In this document: positions 16,811 through 25,100 of the stretch, piece by piece
Layout of the letters: every line of letters begins with the position of its first letter
Position numbering within the stretch: position 1 is the first letter of the stretch
From: an uncultured Collinsella sp.
GTDB taxonomy: Bacteria; Actinomycetota; Coriobacteriia; Coriobacteriales; Coriobacteriaceae
NCBI GenBank assembly: GCA_902467875.1
Contig: CABQWP010000010.1
Coordinates: forward strand, 1-44,041
Direction: 5' to 3'
DNA: 44,041 nucleotides
Notes under the pieces: generated by a model
What the model saw: the letters and a program-made list of their open reading frames with translations, nothing else
Database searches by the model: none
Told to the model about the DNA's origin: nothing
Made by a program: the position numbers and the translations under genes

Positions 16811-17347
16811 ATGTCCGGTGCCGTTCGTGCCGAGAAAATCGCGCACGAGGTCGACTATGCCGCCCGCCAGCTCGCCCAGGCGGGCCGTCTGGACCTGACG
16901 CGCGAGTTTATCCAGCATGGCGATGTGACGGTCTATGCACATGTGACCTCGGTGGCGCGGGCAAGTCTGTCCTTTGCCGAGCGCCTGGGCCGCGTCGGTG
17001 TCTCGGTCGACCGCGCCTCGTTGCTGCGCGGGGCCCTGCTGCACGATTACTTTCTCTATGACTGGCACGATCCCGACCCAAGCCATCGGCTGCATGGCTT
17101 TCGCCACCCGTTTTTTGCCCTGACGCGTGCCGAGGAAGATTTTGAGCTGACGCCGCGCGAGCGGAACATTATCGCGCGCCATATGTTTCCGCTGGTGCCG
17201 GTGCCGCCGATGTGTCGTGAGGCTTGGATTGTGTGTCTGGCGGATAAATGGTGCGCGCTGCGCGAGACGGTCGCCGGTCGTCTGCGGCGCAAGGACGAGG
17301 CGGACGATGGCGTGAGCAGCGAATCGAGCGAGAAGAGGAGAGGGTAG
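16811..17347 (+). CDS. HD-domain phosphohydrolase
   Basis: A 178-residue HD-superfamily protein. Metal-binding residues visible are H44 (VYAHVTSVAR), H78-D79 (LLHDYFLYDWHD), H124 (ARHMFPL) and D145 (LADKWCAL), which complete the H...HD...H...D pattern. It resembles small HD proteins of Firmicutes and Actinobacteria of unknown substrate. The start is the ATG behind the strong Shine-Dalgarno AAGGAGG; in-frame upstream codons (MQAVACRR...) overlap that site. It ends 3 nt before the next gene, forming a two-gene operon. Confidence 0.88.
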   Translation: MSGAVRAEKIAHEVDYAARQLAQAGRLDLTREFIQHGDVTVYAHVTSVARASLSFAERLGRVGVSVDRASLLRGALLHDYFLYDWHDPDPSHRLHGFRHPFFALTRAEEDFELTPRERNIIARHMFPLVPVPPMCREAWIVCLADKWCALRETVAGRLRRKDEADDGVSSESSEKRRG

Positions 17348-17350
17348 ACG

Positions 17351-18370
17351 GTGGGGACCGCGATCGACATGGCATTTGGCGGCGCGACGCTTGCCACCTG
17401 CCCACTCTCGGCACTGGTGCTCTCGTTTGCCTTTTACGGGTTTTGCGGCTGGGCATGGGAATCGACAGTCTGCGCCATGCTCAACCACGGACGCTTTGCC
17501 AACAGCGGCTTTTTGCTGGGGCCGTGCTGCCCCATCTATGGCGCGGGCGGCATTGCCTGCTGGCTGCTGTTGCGTGGGATTCCGGATGCCTCGAGCCAGT
17601 TTGTCGCTGCGGCGCTTGTGTGCAGCGTGATTGAGTACAGCGTAGGCGTGCTGCTGGAAAAAACAACGGGGGCTCGCTTTTGGGACTATTCGCACCTGCC
17701 GTTTAACCTGCATGGGCGCATCTGCCTGTACTGGGCCTGCGCGTTTGGTCTGGGTGCGTTGTGCATTTGTCGCGTGGTGGAGCCTGCATTGCTGGGGCTG
17801 CTTGGCCATCTGCCGGTGCTGATTGTGCGGCTGTCCGCCTTTATCGTCGCGGTCGCGATGATGGTCGACGCGGTGTGCTCGTTGGCGAGCTGGCGGCGTC
17901 TGTCCGATCAGTTGGAGCGCGTCCGGGCCGACCTTGCCGACCGCATCAACGAGTCGCTTGCCGATGCGTCTGACTCCATGCTCGAACGTATTCCCGATTC
18001 GGCGATCGACTCGGTGGCACAGACGCATATCCGCAGCCGTGCCGTTAACGCGTGGCTGGCGGAGCTGGGCGACGCGACGCTCGATGCCCTGCGCGAGAAG
18101 GCTTCGATGCCGACGTTTATCTCGGATGGTGCTCGCGGCCTGGCGCTCGCTGCCCGCCGCGTGGCCGATGCCGCGCCGAGCATGCCGCGTCCGCCGCTCA
18201 GCCGTCGCCTTGCCGGTAAGCGCATGAGCCGTCCGGTACCGAGCGTGTCACTCAGTCGTCGTGACCTGCGCTTTTTCAATGCCTTCCCGCGTCTGCGCAT
18301 CAATCGCTACGAAGGTGTCATTCGAGCTACCGACCTCCGCGACCGAGCCCGCGAGCTGTTCCGCCACTAG
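17351..18370 (+). CDS. CmpB-like integral membrane protein (putative ABC permease family PF06541)
   Basis: A 339-residue protein with five or six membrane segments in the first 190 residues, including FCGWAWEST near residue 35, GFLLGPCCPIYGAGG near 55 and the segment ARFWDYSHLPFNLHGRICLYWACAFG near 120; this is the hallmark of the family annotated as CmpB-like putative ABC permease. The C-terminal 150 residues are soluble, charged and basic. The GTG start has GGAGAGGG upstream, and the HD gene ends 3 nt before it. Despite the family name there is no ATPase nearby and transport has not been shown. Confidence 0.85.
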   Translation: MGTAIDMAFGGATLATCPLSALVLSFAFYGFCGWAWESTVCAMLNHGRFANSGFLLGPCCPIYGAGGIACWLLLRGIPDASSQFVAAALVCSVIEYSVGVLLEKTTGARFWDYSHLPFNLHGRICLYWACAFGLGALCICRVVEPALLGLLGHLPVLIVRLSAFIVAVAMMVDAVCSLASWRRLSDQLERVRADLADRINESLADASDSMLERIPDSAIDSVAQTHIRSRAVNAWLAELGDATLDALREKASMPTFISDGARGLALAARRVADAAPSMPRPPLSRRLAGKRMSRPVPSVSLSRRDLRFFNAFPRLRINRYEGVIRATDLRDRARELFRH

Positions 18371-18568
18371 CCGGGACGGGCGCGCTCACGGCTTCCTTGC
18401 TCGCGTATTTCCCGTTCGTTTCGCGTCCGTTGCCGCGCCGTTTCCAAGATTGCGGCACCGTTTCCATTCGACAACGCAGCGTTTAACAACGCCGCATCTG
18501 GTCTACACCAGTTGTCCCTCGGCCGCATTATGGGCGCCGACAACGTTCATACGACCAAGGGAGAGCGA

Positions 18569-19846
18569 ATGTACGATACGGGTTCGACAACGTTTATGCT
18601 CATCTGCACCATGCTCGTTTTTTTAATGACACCGGGTCTGGCGTTTTTCTATGGCGGCCTGTCCAGGCGCAAAAATGTCATCAACACCATGCTCATGTGC
18701 TTTGGCGCCATTGGTCTGGTTGGTGTGCTGTGGATTGTTGCCGGCTGGTCTCTGGCCTATGGCGGCGACGGTTCGAGTCCGTTTATTGGAGGCCTTGACC
18801 AGCTGCTGTGCCTGCCGGTGCTCAACCAGGTGCTGCAGGCGGCCGAGGGCAACGCCGCGGACGGCGCCGCCTACCCCCAGATCATCAACATCGCCTTCCA
18901 GATGGCATTTGCCATGATCACGGCTGCTATCGTCACGGGCAGCCTGGCCGGCCGCGTCAAGTTTGGTGCCATGACGGCCTTCCTGGGCATTTGGCTGCTC
19001 GCGGTCTATGTGCCGCTCGCCCACATGGTCTGGGGCGGCGAGGGCTCCTTTATCGGCGACATCATCGGCGCGCTCGACTTTGCCGGCGGCGACGTAGTAC
19101 ACATTTCGTCCGGTCTCACGGGCCTGATTCTCTGCTTAATGCTCGGCCGTCGTCGTGGCTTTGGCATGGTGAGCTATCGTCCGCATAACGTGCCGTTTGT
19201 GGCGCTGGGCGCCGGTCTGCTTTGGTTTGGCTGGTTTGGCTTTAACGGCGGCAGCGAGTTTAAGGCCGATGCCGTGGCGGCACTCGCCATCCTCAACACT
19301 GTGACGGCCAGCGCGGCGGGCATGGTCTCGTGGCTTGCCGTCGAGCGCGTGCACACCGGTCGCCCCACGCTGGTGGGCGCCAGCACCGGTCTGGTTGCGG
19401 GCCTTGTGGTGGTCACGCCGGGTGCGGGCTTTGTCGAGCCGTGGGCGGCGCTGGTCATGGGCCTGATCGTCTCGCCTGTCTGCTACCTGGCCATCAGCCA
19501 TCTTAAGACCAAGTTTGGCTACGACGATGCGCTCGACGCGTTCGGTTGCCACGGCATCGGCGGCATCTTGGGCGGCGTGCTCACGGGCCTGTTCTGTGTG
19601 CCGGAGCTCTCGTGGACCGGTAAGGGTGGCCTGTTCTACACGGGCGACGTGTCGCTGCTCGTCTCGCAGATTTTGGGCATTGTGGTGACGGTCGCTATTG
19701 TACTGGTGCTCGACTTGGTGATCGCCGCGGTGGTCAAGGCGCTGTTCCACGGCAGCCTGCGCGTGGACGAGGCCGACGAGGCGCTGGGCCTGGATGCGAG
19801 TCAGCACGGCGAGAGCGCGTATCCCTCCTTCTCGGGACTCGATTAG
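18569..19846 (+). CDS. amt: Ammonium transporter (Amt/MEP/Rh family)
   Basis: A 425-residue channel for ammonium uptake with 11 predicted membrane helices. Recognisable segments are FMTPGLAFFYGGLSRRKNVINTM near the N-terminus, the DFAGGDVVHISSGLTGL pore signature with its conserved His, the FGWFGFNGGSE segment, and DALDAFGCHGIGGILGG containing the second pore His. The start was set at the ATG behind AGGGAGAG; the open frame extends 19 codons upstream without family similarity. A PII gene follows 190 nt downstream, the classic amt-glnK pairing in which PII blocks the channel when nitrogen is sufficient. The sequence between carries a large inverted repeat. Confidence 0.96.
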   Translation: MYDTGSTTFMLICTMLVFLMTPGLAFFYGGLSRRKNVINTMLMCFGAIGLVGVLWIVAGWSLAYGGDGSSPFIGGLDQLLCLPVLNQVLQAAEGNAADGAAYPQIINIAFQMAFAMITAAIVTGSLAGRVKFGAMTAFLGIWLLAVYVPLAHMVWGGEGSFIGDIIGALDFAGGDVVHISSGLTGLILCLMLGRRRGFGMVSYRPHNVPFVALGAGLLWFGWFGFNGGSEFKADAVAALAILNTVTASAAGMVSWLAVERVHTGRPTLVGASTGLVAGLVVVTPGAGFVEPWAALVMGLIVSPVCYLAISHLKTKFGYDDALDAFGCHGIGGILGGVLTGLFCVPELSWTGKGGLFYTGDVSLLVSQILGIVVTVAIVLVLDLVIAAVVKALFHGSLRVDEADEALGLDASQHGESAYPSFSGLD

Positions 19847-19902
19847 CAGCTTCCCCAGGCTCCGCACCTCGCCGTTCAATCGTCGCGCGGCTTTCCCAGG
19901 CA

Positions 19903-19974
19903 CCCGAGATTGCCCCTCAAACCGTCGCTTGCGTACCGAAGTACGCGGCGCTCCTCTTTCGGGGCAATCTCGGG
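19903..19974. repeat. Nested inverted repeat between amt and PII genes
   Basis: CCCGAGATTGCCCC (19903-19916) pairs perfectly with GGGGCAATCTCGGG (19961-19974). Within the loop, GCGTAC (19931-19936) pairs with GTACGC (19941-19946) around CGAA. It may be a REP-type repeat or may reduce read-through into the PII gene. There is no T-tract. Confidence 0.75.
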
Positions 19975-20036
19975 CACCTCGAAAACCCGCGTCATTGAAT
20001 GGCAATTCATTTCTTTATTAAAGAGAGGAATTCATT

Positions 20037-20375
20037 ATGAAAAAGATTACGGCTATCGTGCGCCAGGAAAAGCTTGAGGTTCTTAAAGACGCGCTGTTTG
20101 CTGCCGATGTTCGTGGCATGACTATTAACCAAGTGCAGGGCTGCGGCGCACAGCATGGCTGGAAGGAATACGTACGCGGCAACGAGCTGCTTGTCAACAT
20201 GATCCCTAAGGTACAGTTCACCCTTATTTGCGCCGACGAGTATGTCGACGGCATTGTCGAAATTATCTGCAACGCCGCACGCACCGGAGCCGTCGGCGAT
20301 GGCAAGATCTGGGTCGAGCCGGTCGAGGAAGTTATCCGCATCCGCACCGGCGAACACGGCCCCGCTGCGGTGTAG
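20037..20375 (+). CDS. PII nitrogen-regulatory protein lacking the modifiable Tyr51
   Basis: A 112-residue PII signal protein that binds ATP/ADP and 2-oxoglutarate and controls Amt and other nitrogen targets. It starts MKKITAIVRQEKLEVLKDAL and keeps the family's GDGKIWV and VIRIRTGE segments. In the T-loop (about residues 37-55) the position equivalent to Tyr51, the uridylylation or adenylylation site, is Leu (RGNELLV instead of RGAEYMV), and the usual GRQKG is GAQHG. Control by covalent modification at Tyr51 is therefore not possible; effector binding alone may suffice. It is preceded by AAAGAGAGG and pairs with amt. Whether GlnB or GlnK cannot be decided beyond this synteny. Confidence 0.93.
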   Translation: MKKITAIVRQEKLEVLKDALFAADVRGMTINQVQGCGAQHGWKEYVRGNELLVNMIPKVQFTLICADEYVDGIVEIICNAARTGAVGDGKIWVEPVEEVIRIRTGEHGPAAV

Positions 20376-20391
20376 GACAATCTTTCGCCTG

Positions 20392-20421
20392 ACGGGCGTG
20401 CCTCTCTTGGGGCGCGCCCGT
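20392..20421 (+). terminator. Hairpin after PII gene
   Basis: ACGGGCG (20392-20398) pairs with CGCCCGT (20415-20421), extended by GCC/GGC pairing inside. It is followed by TCTCGTCT, so only weakly T-rich. Confidence 0.5.
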
Positions 20422-20434
20422 TCTCGTCTACAAT
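20407..20434 (+). promoter_or_regulatory. Possible promoter of HAD phosphatase gene
   Basis: TTGGGG (20407-20412), a 16-bp spacer and TACAAT (20429-20434) lie 28 nt upstream of the start codon. The -35 is poor and overlaps the preceding hairpin. Confidence 0.35.
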
Positions 20435-20462
20435 ATCGTGCAGACGAAGGAGAGGCACGCCC

Positions 20463-21320
20463 ATGATCAAGATGTTTGCGAGTGACTTAGACGGAACGCT
20501 GCTGAACGCCCTGCACGAGGCAGATGGGACCATCCGCCGTGCCATTCGTGAGCTGACCGAGGTTGGCTTGCATGTGGTTCCCGCGACCGGGCGCTCGACG
20601 TTGCCAATCGGCGAGCATGGCTTCACGGGGCTGGCGCTCGATGCCTGCTGCTCCAATGGGTCCATCGTGCGCGACAGTCATGGCGAGGTGCTCAAGACCT
20701 GGACCATCGATCCGCAGATCACCGAGGAACTGCTCAAGGAGTTTCCGGACATTTGCTTTGATTGCTCCACGCCCGACGGCATGTTCTCGAGCGGTTCGTT
20801 CGAGATGCACCAGGCGGGTTTTAAGAAGGACAGCCCTATCAAGCGCATCGTGATGCGCGGCATGCGCGCGCGTGGCGGCTATCACGAGGAGCAGTATTTC
20901 GACCAGTCGATCGGTGACATCCTGCGCCACGATGTGTGCAAGATCAACTGCCGCGTGACCTCGCCCGAGCTGGAGCGCGACCTTAAGGCATATTTGGCCG
21001 AGCGATCGGACCGCGTGGTCAACGCGCCGTTCGATCCGGTGATGTTCGAGATCACGGACGTGGCGTGCAACAAGGGCGAGAGTGTGGCCTGGCTGGCGGG
21101 CTACTACGGTATTGCCGAGGACGAGGTCGCGGTTTACGGCGACGGCGGCAACGACATCGCCATGCTCAAGCGTTTCCGTCACAGCTATGCCACCAAGAAT
21201 GGCAGTGACGCGGCCAAGGCCGCCGCGAGCGCGACCGTCGGCAGCTGCATGGTCCACGCCGTCCCCAAACACATGCTCGCCACCATGCATAAGCAGAACT
21301 CCCGCACCGTCATCGAATAA
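20463..21320 (+). CDS. Cof-type HAD-superfamily phosphatase
   Basis: A 285-residue haloacid-dehalogenase-like hydrolase. Motif I is DLDGTLLN (nucleophile Asp8), motif II the Thr in PATGRS, motif III the Lys in ACNKGES, and motif IV GDGGNDIAML. A C2-type cap domain separates motifs II and III, as in Cof/YbjI-type sugar-phosphate phosphatases. The start has GAAGGAGAGG upstream. Members dephosphorylate varied sugar phosphates or nucleotides, and the substrate here is unknown. The REP-like palindrome at 21321-21349 begins directly at the stop codon. Confidence 0.92.
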   Translation: MIKMFASDLDGTLLNALHEADGTIRRAIRELTEVGLHVVPATGRSTLPIGEHGFTGLALDACCSNGSIVRDSHGEVLKTWTIDPQITEELLKEFPDICFDCSTPDGMFSSGSFEMHQAGFKKDSPIKRIVMRGMRARGGYHEEQYFDQSIGDILRHDVCKINCRVTSPELERDLKAYLAERSDRVVNAPFDPVMFEITDVACNKGESVAWLAGYYGIAEDEVAVYGDGGNDIAMLKRFRHSYATKNGSDAAKAAASATVGSCMVHAVPKHMLATMHKQNSRTVIE

Positions 21321-21349
21321 TGTGGCAAAGGGATAGTCCCTTTGTCACA
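21321..21349 (+). terminator. Palindrome after HAD gene, REP-like family B
   Basis: TGTGGCAAAGGGA and TCCCTTTGTCACA form a 13-bp stem with one mismatch around TAG. The core AAAGGGA...TCCCTTT resembles the AAAGGGGACAGGCACCTTT hairpin at 38801-38841. It probably ends HAD transcription. Confidence 0.55.
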
Positions 21350-21375
21350 TTCCAAATATTGCCTTTACGTGTTGA

Positions 21376-21420
21376 TGCACACGGTGTGCAATAATACTCG
21401 CACTGTGCAATAGCGCACAG
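21376..21420. promoter_or_regulatory. Two palindromes in the TetR promoter region
   Basis: TGCACAC-G-GTGTGCA (21376-21390) is a perfect palindrome. CTGTGC (21403-21408) and GCACAG (21415-21420) form a second. Between them is AATAAT/TAATAC, a possible -10. Paired palindromes about 30 bp apart just upstream of a TetR gene are typical autoregulatory operators. Confidence 0.6.
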
Positions 21421-21441
21421 GCTGAGTAACAAGGAGGACGC

Positions 21442-22152
21442 TTGTCCCAGCTCGAGAAATGCGATCGCCGGTCCCTTCGCTCGCAGCGTGCCCTTCGCCA
21501 GGCACTTGCCAGCGAGCTTGCCGAAAGCGGCGACCTTTCGCGCATTAATGTCGCGTCGCTCACCGAGCGCGCTGGCCTAACGCGCCGCACGTTCTATTCG
21601 CACTACCGCGATATTCCCGACTTTATCAATCAAATCGAGGACGGCTTGCTGGCCGAGATCCGTGAGCGCATTGAGCTCATCACCGCAGCTCAGCTTCCTG
21701 ATCTCTATCACAACATCGATGAGCTCGAGCCGGCGCCCGGTTCGGTTGAGCTGCTGCGTTATCTTGCGGCCAACCGCGACTTAATCGGTGCGCTGCTGGG
21801 CCCGGGCGGCGATCAGGCCTTCATTAAAAGGATTATCGATACCGCGCGTGAGGCTGTGGTGCCGCGTGCGCAGACGGGCATTTTGGGCCTGGCGCTGGGC
21901 ACGTTCTTTGACTACTACGTTACCTACGTCGTGAGTGCCGAGGTCGGCCTGATTCAGCGCTGGTTTGAGCGTGGGCTCACCGAATCGCCCGAGGCCATGG
22001 CGCGCATTATGACGGTGCTCGCTTTTGTGCGCCCTGGTGACCTGTATGGCCAACCCATCGATATCAACGTGCCGGAATACGGCATGAAGCTATTGAACTT
22101 GCAGCTCGAGGACGCGGCCGACACCGCCGCAACCGTCGAGTCCAACAACTAA
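21442..22152 (+). CDS. TetR/AcrR-family transcriptional regulator
   Basis: A 236-residue regulator with an N-terminal HTH (about residues 13-62; RINVASLTERAGLTRRTFYSHYRDIPDFI is the recognisable HTH core) and a C-terminal ligand domain of the TetR_C_8-like type. The start is TTG at 21442, supported by AAGGAGG 4 nt upstream; no ATG is available before the HTH. It ends 12 nt before the giant activase gene, so the two form an operon, and it probably controls that operon through the palindromes upstream. Its ligand is not known. The C-terminal 25 residues are acidic and Ala-rich. Confidence 0.9.
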   Translation: MSQLEKCDRRSLRSQRALRQALASELAESGDLSRINVASLTERAGLTRRTFYSHYRDIPDFINQIEDGLLAEIRERIELITAAQLPDLYHNIDELEPAPGSVELLRYLAANRDLIGALLGPGGDQAFIKRIIDTAREAVVPRAQTGILGLALGTFFDYYVTYVVSAEVGLIQRWFERGLTESPEAMARIMTVLAFVRPGDLYGQPIDINVPEYGMKLLNLQLEDAADTAATVESNN

Positions 22153-22164
22153 GAGGAGAGACAG

Positions 22165-25100
22165 ATGAGCAAACTCGTCGAGGGCATCAAGGACCGTATG
22201 GTCGCTGCCGCGCGTGAGGCTGCACCCGCCGTGGTGGATGCCGCGCAGAAGGCCGCGACCGCGGCCGCCGAGAAAGTTGCCGAGGCAGTTGCCGATGCCA
22301 AGAACGCGACAGGGGAGACGTTCGTCGCTAGCGAGCCCGCCACCGCCGCCGAGCCCGTAGCCGCCACCGCCGCCCACGCCCCCGAAGGCGCGATCTTCAA
22401 CCCCGAGAACGCTCGTGGCAACCTGCACCTGGGCATCGACGTGGGCTCCACCACCGTTAAGCTCGCCGTGCTCAACGACGACAACCAAATCGTTTACGCC
22501 AAGTACCAGCGCCACCACACCGACGTCCGCGCTTGCGCCCGCGACCTGTTCGAGGGCGCTGCGACCGTGCTGCCGACGGCCCAGATGACCTGCGCCATTA
22601 CCGGCTCGGGCGGCCTGCTGCTGTCCCAGTGGCTCGACCTGGAGTTTGTCCAAGAGGTCATTGCCAGCAAGCGCGCTGTCGAGACCCTCATCCCTGCCAC
22701 CGATGTCGCCATCGAGCTGGGCGGCGAGGACGCCAAGATCATCTACTTTGACAACGGCATCGAGCAGCGCATGAACGGCACCTGCGCCGGCGGCACGGGC
22801 GCGTTCATCGACCAGATGGCAACCCTGCTGCACACCGACGCGAGCGGCCTCAACGAGCTCGCGGCCAACGCCACCACCATCTATCCCATCGCCAGCCGCT
22901 GCGGCGTTTTTGCCAAGACCGACGTGCAGCCGCTGCTCAACGAGGGCGCCCGCCCCGAGGACGTGGCTGCCTCCATCTTCCAGGCCGTCGTGACCCAGAC
23001 CATCTCGGGCCTGGCATGCGGCCGTCCCATCCGCGGCAACGTCGCCTTCTTGGGCGGCCCGCTGCAGTACCTCTCCGAGCTGCGCCACCGCTTCTACCTC
23101 ACGCTCAACCTGGACGAGGAGCACCGCATCGTGCCCCAAAATGCCCATCTGTTTGTGGCGAGCGGCGCCGCCATGGCGCATGAGTCCAACAAGCTCAGCA
23201 CGTTTCCGCAGCTCATCGAGGCCATCGATGCCCTGGGTGACACGCAGGGTGCCGAGGTCGAGCGCCTGGATCCGCTCTTTGCCACCGACGAGGACTTTGT
23301 CGAGTTCAAGGGCCGCCACGACACCGAGGTCGTCCCCAAGGGCAAGCTCGACGGCTACACCGGCCGCGTGTTCATCGGTATCGACGCCGGCTCCACCACC
23401 ATGAAGGCCGCGCTCGTGGGCGAGGACGGTCAGCTGCTGCACACCTGGTACGGCAACAACAACGGCGACATCCTAGGCACGGCCAAGGTCATCATGGCCG
23501 ATTTCTACAACCACATCCCCGCGGGCTGCACCATCGGCCACGTGACCACCACGGGCTACGGTGAGGCGCTGCTTATCGAGGCGCTCAAGGCCGACTCGGG
23601 CGAAATCGAGACCGTCGCGCACCTGCGCGGCGCCAAGGCGTTCCTGCCCGGCGTCGAGTTCATTCTGGACATCGGCGGCCAGGACATGAAGTGCCTGCGC
23701 GTCAAGGACGGCGTCATCGAGCACATCATGCTCAACGAGGCCTGCTCGTCGGGTTGCGGTAGCTTTATCGAGAGCTTCGCCGTGTCTATGAACATGGACG
23801 TGCGCGCGTTCGCCGATGCCGCCATCCATGCTAAGGCCCCCGTCGACCTGGGCAGCCGCTGCACGGTCTTTATGAACTCGCGCGTCAAGCAGGCGCAAAA
23901 GGAAGGCGCCACGGTGGGCGACATCGCGGCCGGCCTGTCCTATTCCGTCATCAAGAATGCCCTGTTCAAGGTCATTAAGCTGCGCGACCCCAAGGAGATC
24001 GGCAGCCAGGTGATCGTCCAGGGCGGCACCTTTATGTCCGATGCCACGCTGCGCGCGTTTGAGCAGCTCACCGGCGTTCATGCCGTGCGTCCCGACATCG
24101 CCGGCTGCATGGGCGCCTATGGTGCGGCCCTGCTCGCCCGCGATCGCGCCGGCGCCGACGGCACTTCGACCATCCTTTCGGCCGAGGACATCGCGCACCT
24201 CACCGTGACGCAAAAGCATGTCCGCTGCGGCCGTTGCTCTAACAACTGCCAGCTCACCGTCAACGACTTTGGCGGCGGCAGGCGCTTCATTACCGGTAAC
24301 CGCTGTGAGAAGGGCGCCGGCCACAAAAAGCAGAAGACCGAGGCCCCCAACCTCTTCAAAAAGAAAAACGATCTGCTGTTTAACCGCGAGGTGCTGAGCC
24401 CCGACGAGGCCCCGCGCGGCACCGTCGGCATCCCGCGCGCACTCAACATGTACGAGAACTACCCCTTCTGGCATGCGTTCTTTACGCGCCTGGGCTTTAG
24501 CGTGCAGCTGTCCGACCAGTCGAGCAAAAAGACCTACCAGGCGGGCATCGAGTCCATGCCGTCCGAGAGCGTGTGCTATCCGGCCAAGATGAGCCACGGC
24601 CACGTGATGAACCTCATCGACCGTGACGTCGACTTTATCTGGATGCCGTGCGTGCGCTGGGAGCGCAAGGAGGATCCGACCGCCGGTAACTGCTACAACT
24701 GCCCCATCGTCATGAGCTACCCCACGGCGCTGGCGCTCAACATCGACGAGATCCGCGAGCAGAACATCGAGTTCCTGTATCCGTTTGTGCCGTATCACGA
24801 CAAGACCGAGCTCAAGCGCCGCCTGTACCAGGTGCTCGCCGTCGACCGTGTGGCCGATGCTGAGGCCGGTCGCGGTCGCGTGCGCGGTCCTAAAATCACG
24901 CGCTCCGAGGTCGATGCCGCCGTCAACGCCGCCTACGAGGCAGACGCGCGCTTCCACGAGGATATCCAGACCATGGGCGAGGAAGCTCTTAAGTGGGTCG
25001 AGGACCACGGTGGCCATGGCATTGTGCTCGCCGGTCGTCCCTACCACAACGACCCCGAGATCAACCACGCCCTGCCCGAGCTTATTTCGAGCTTTGGCTT

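Noticed and set aside
15474..18028. Plus-strand frame of 401 codons opposite dxs and minus-strand frame of 561 codons opposite the HD/CmpB genes
   Set aside because: Both are antisense to genes with recognised families and have no domain or start signal.
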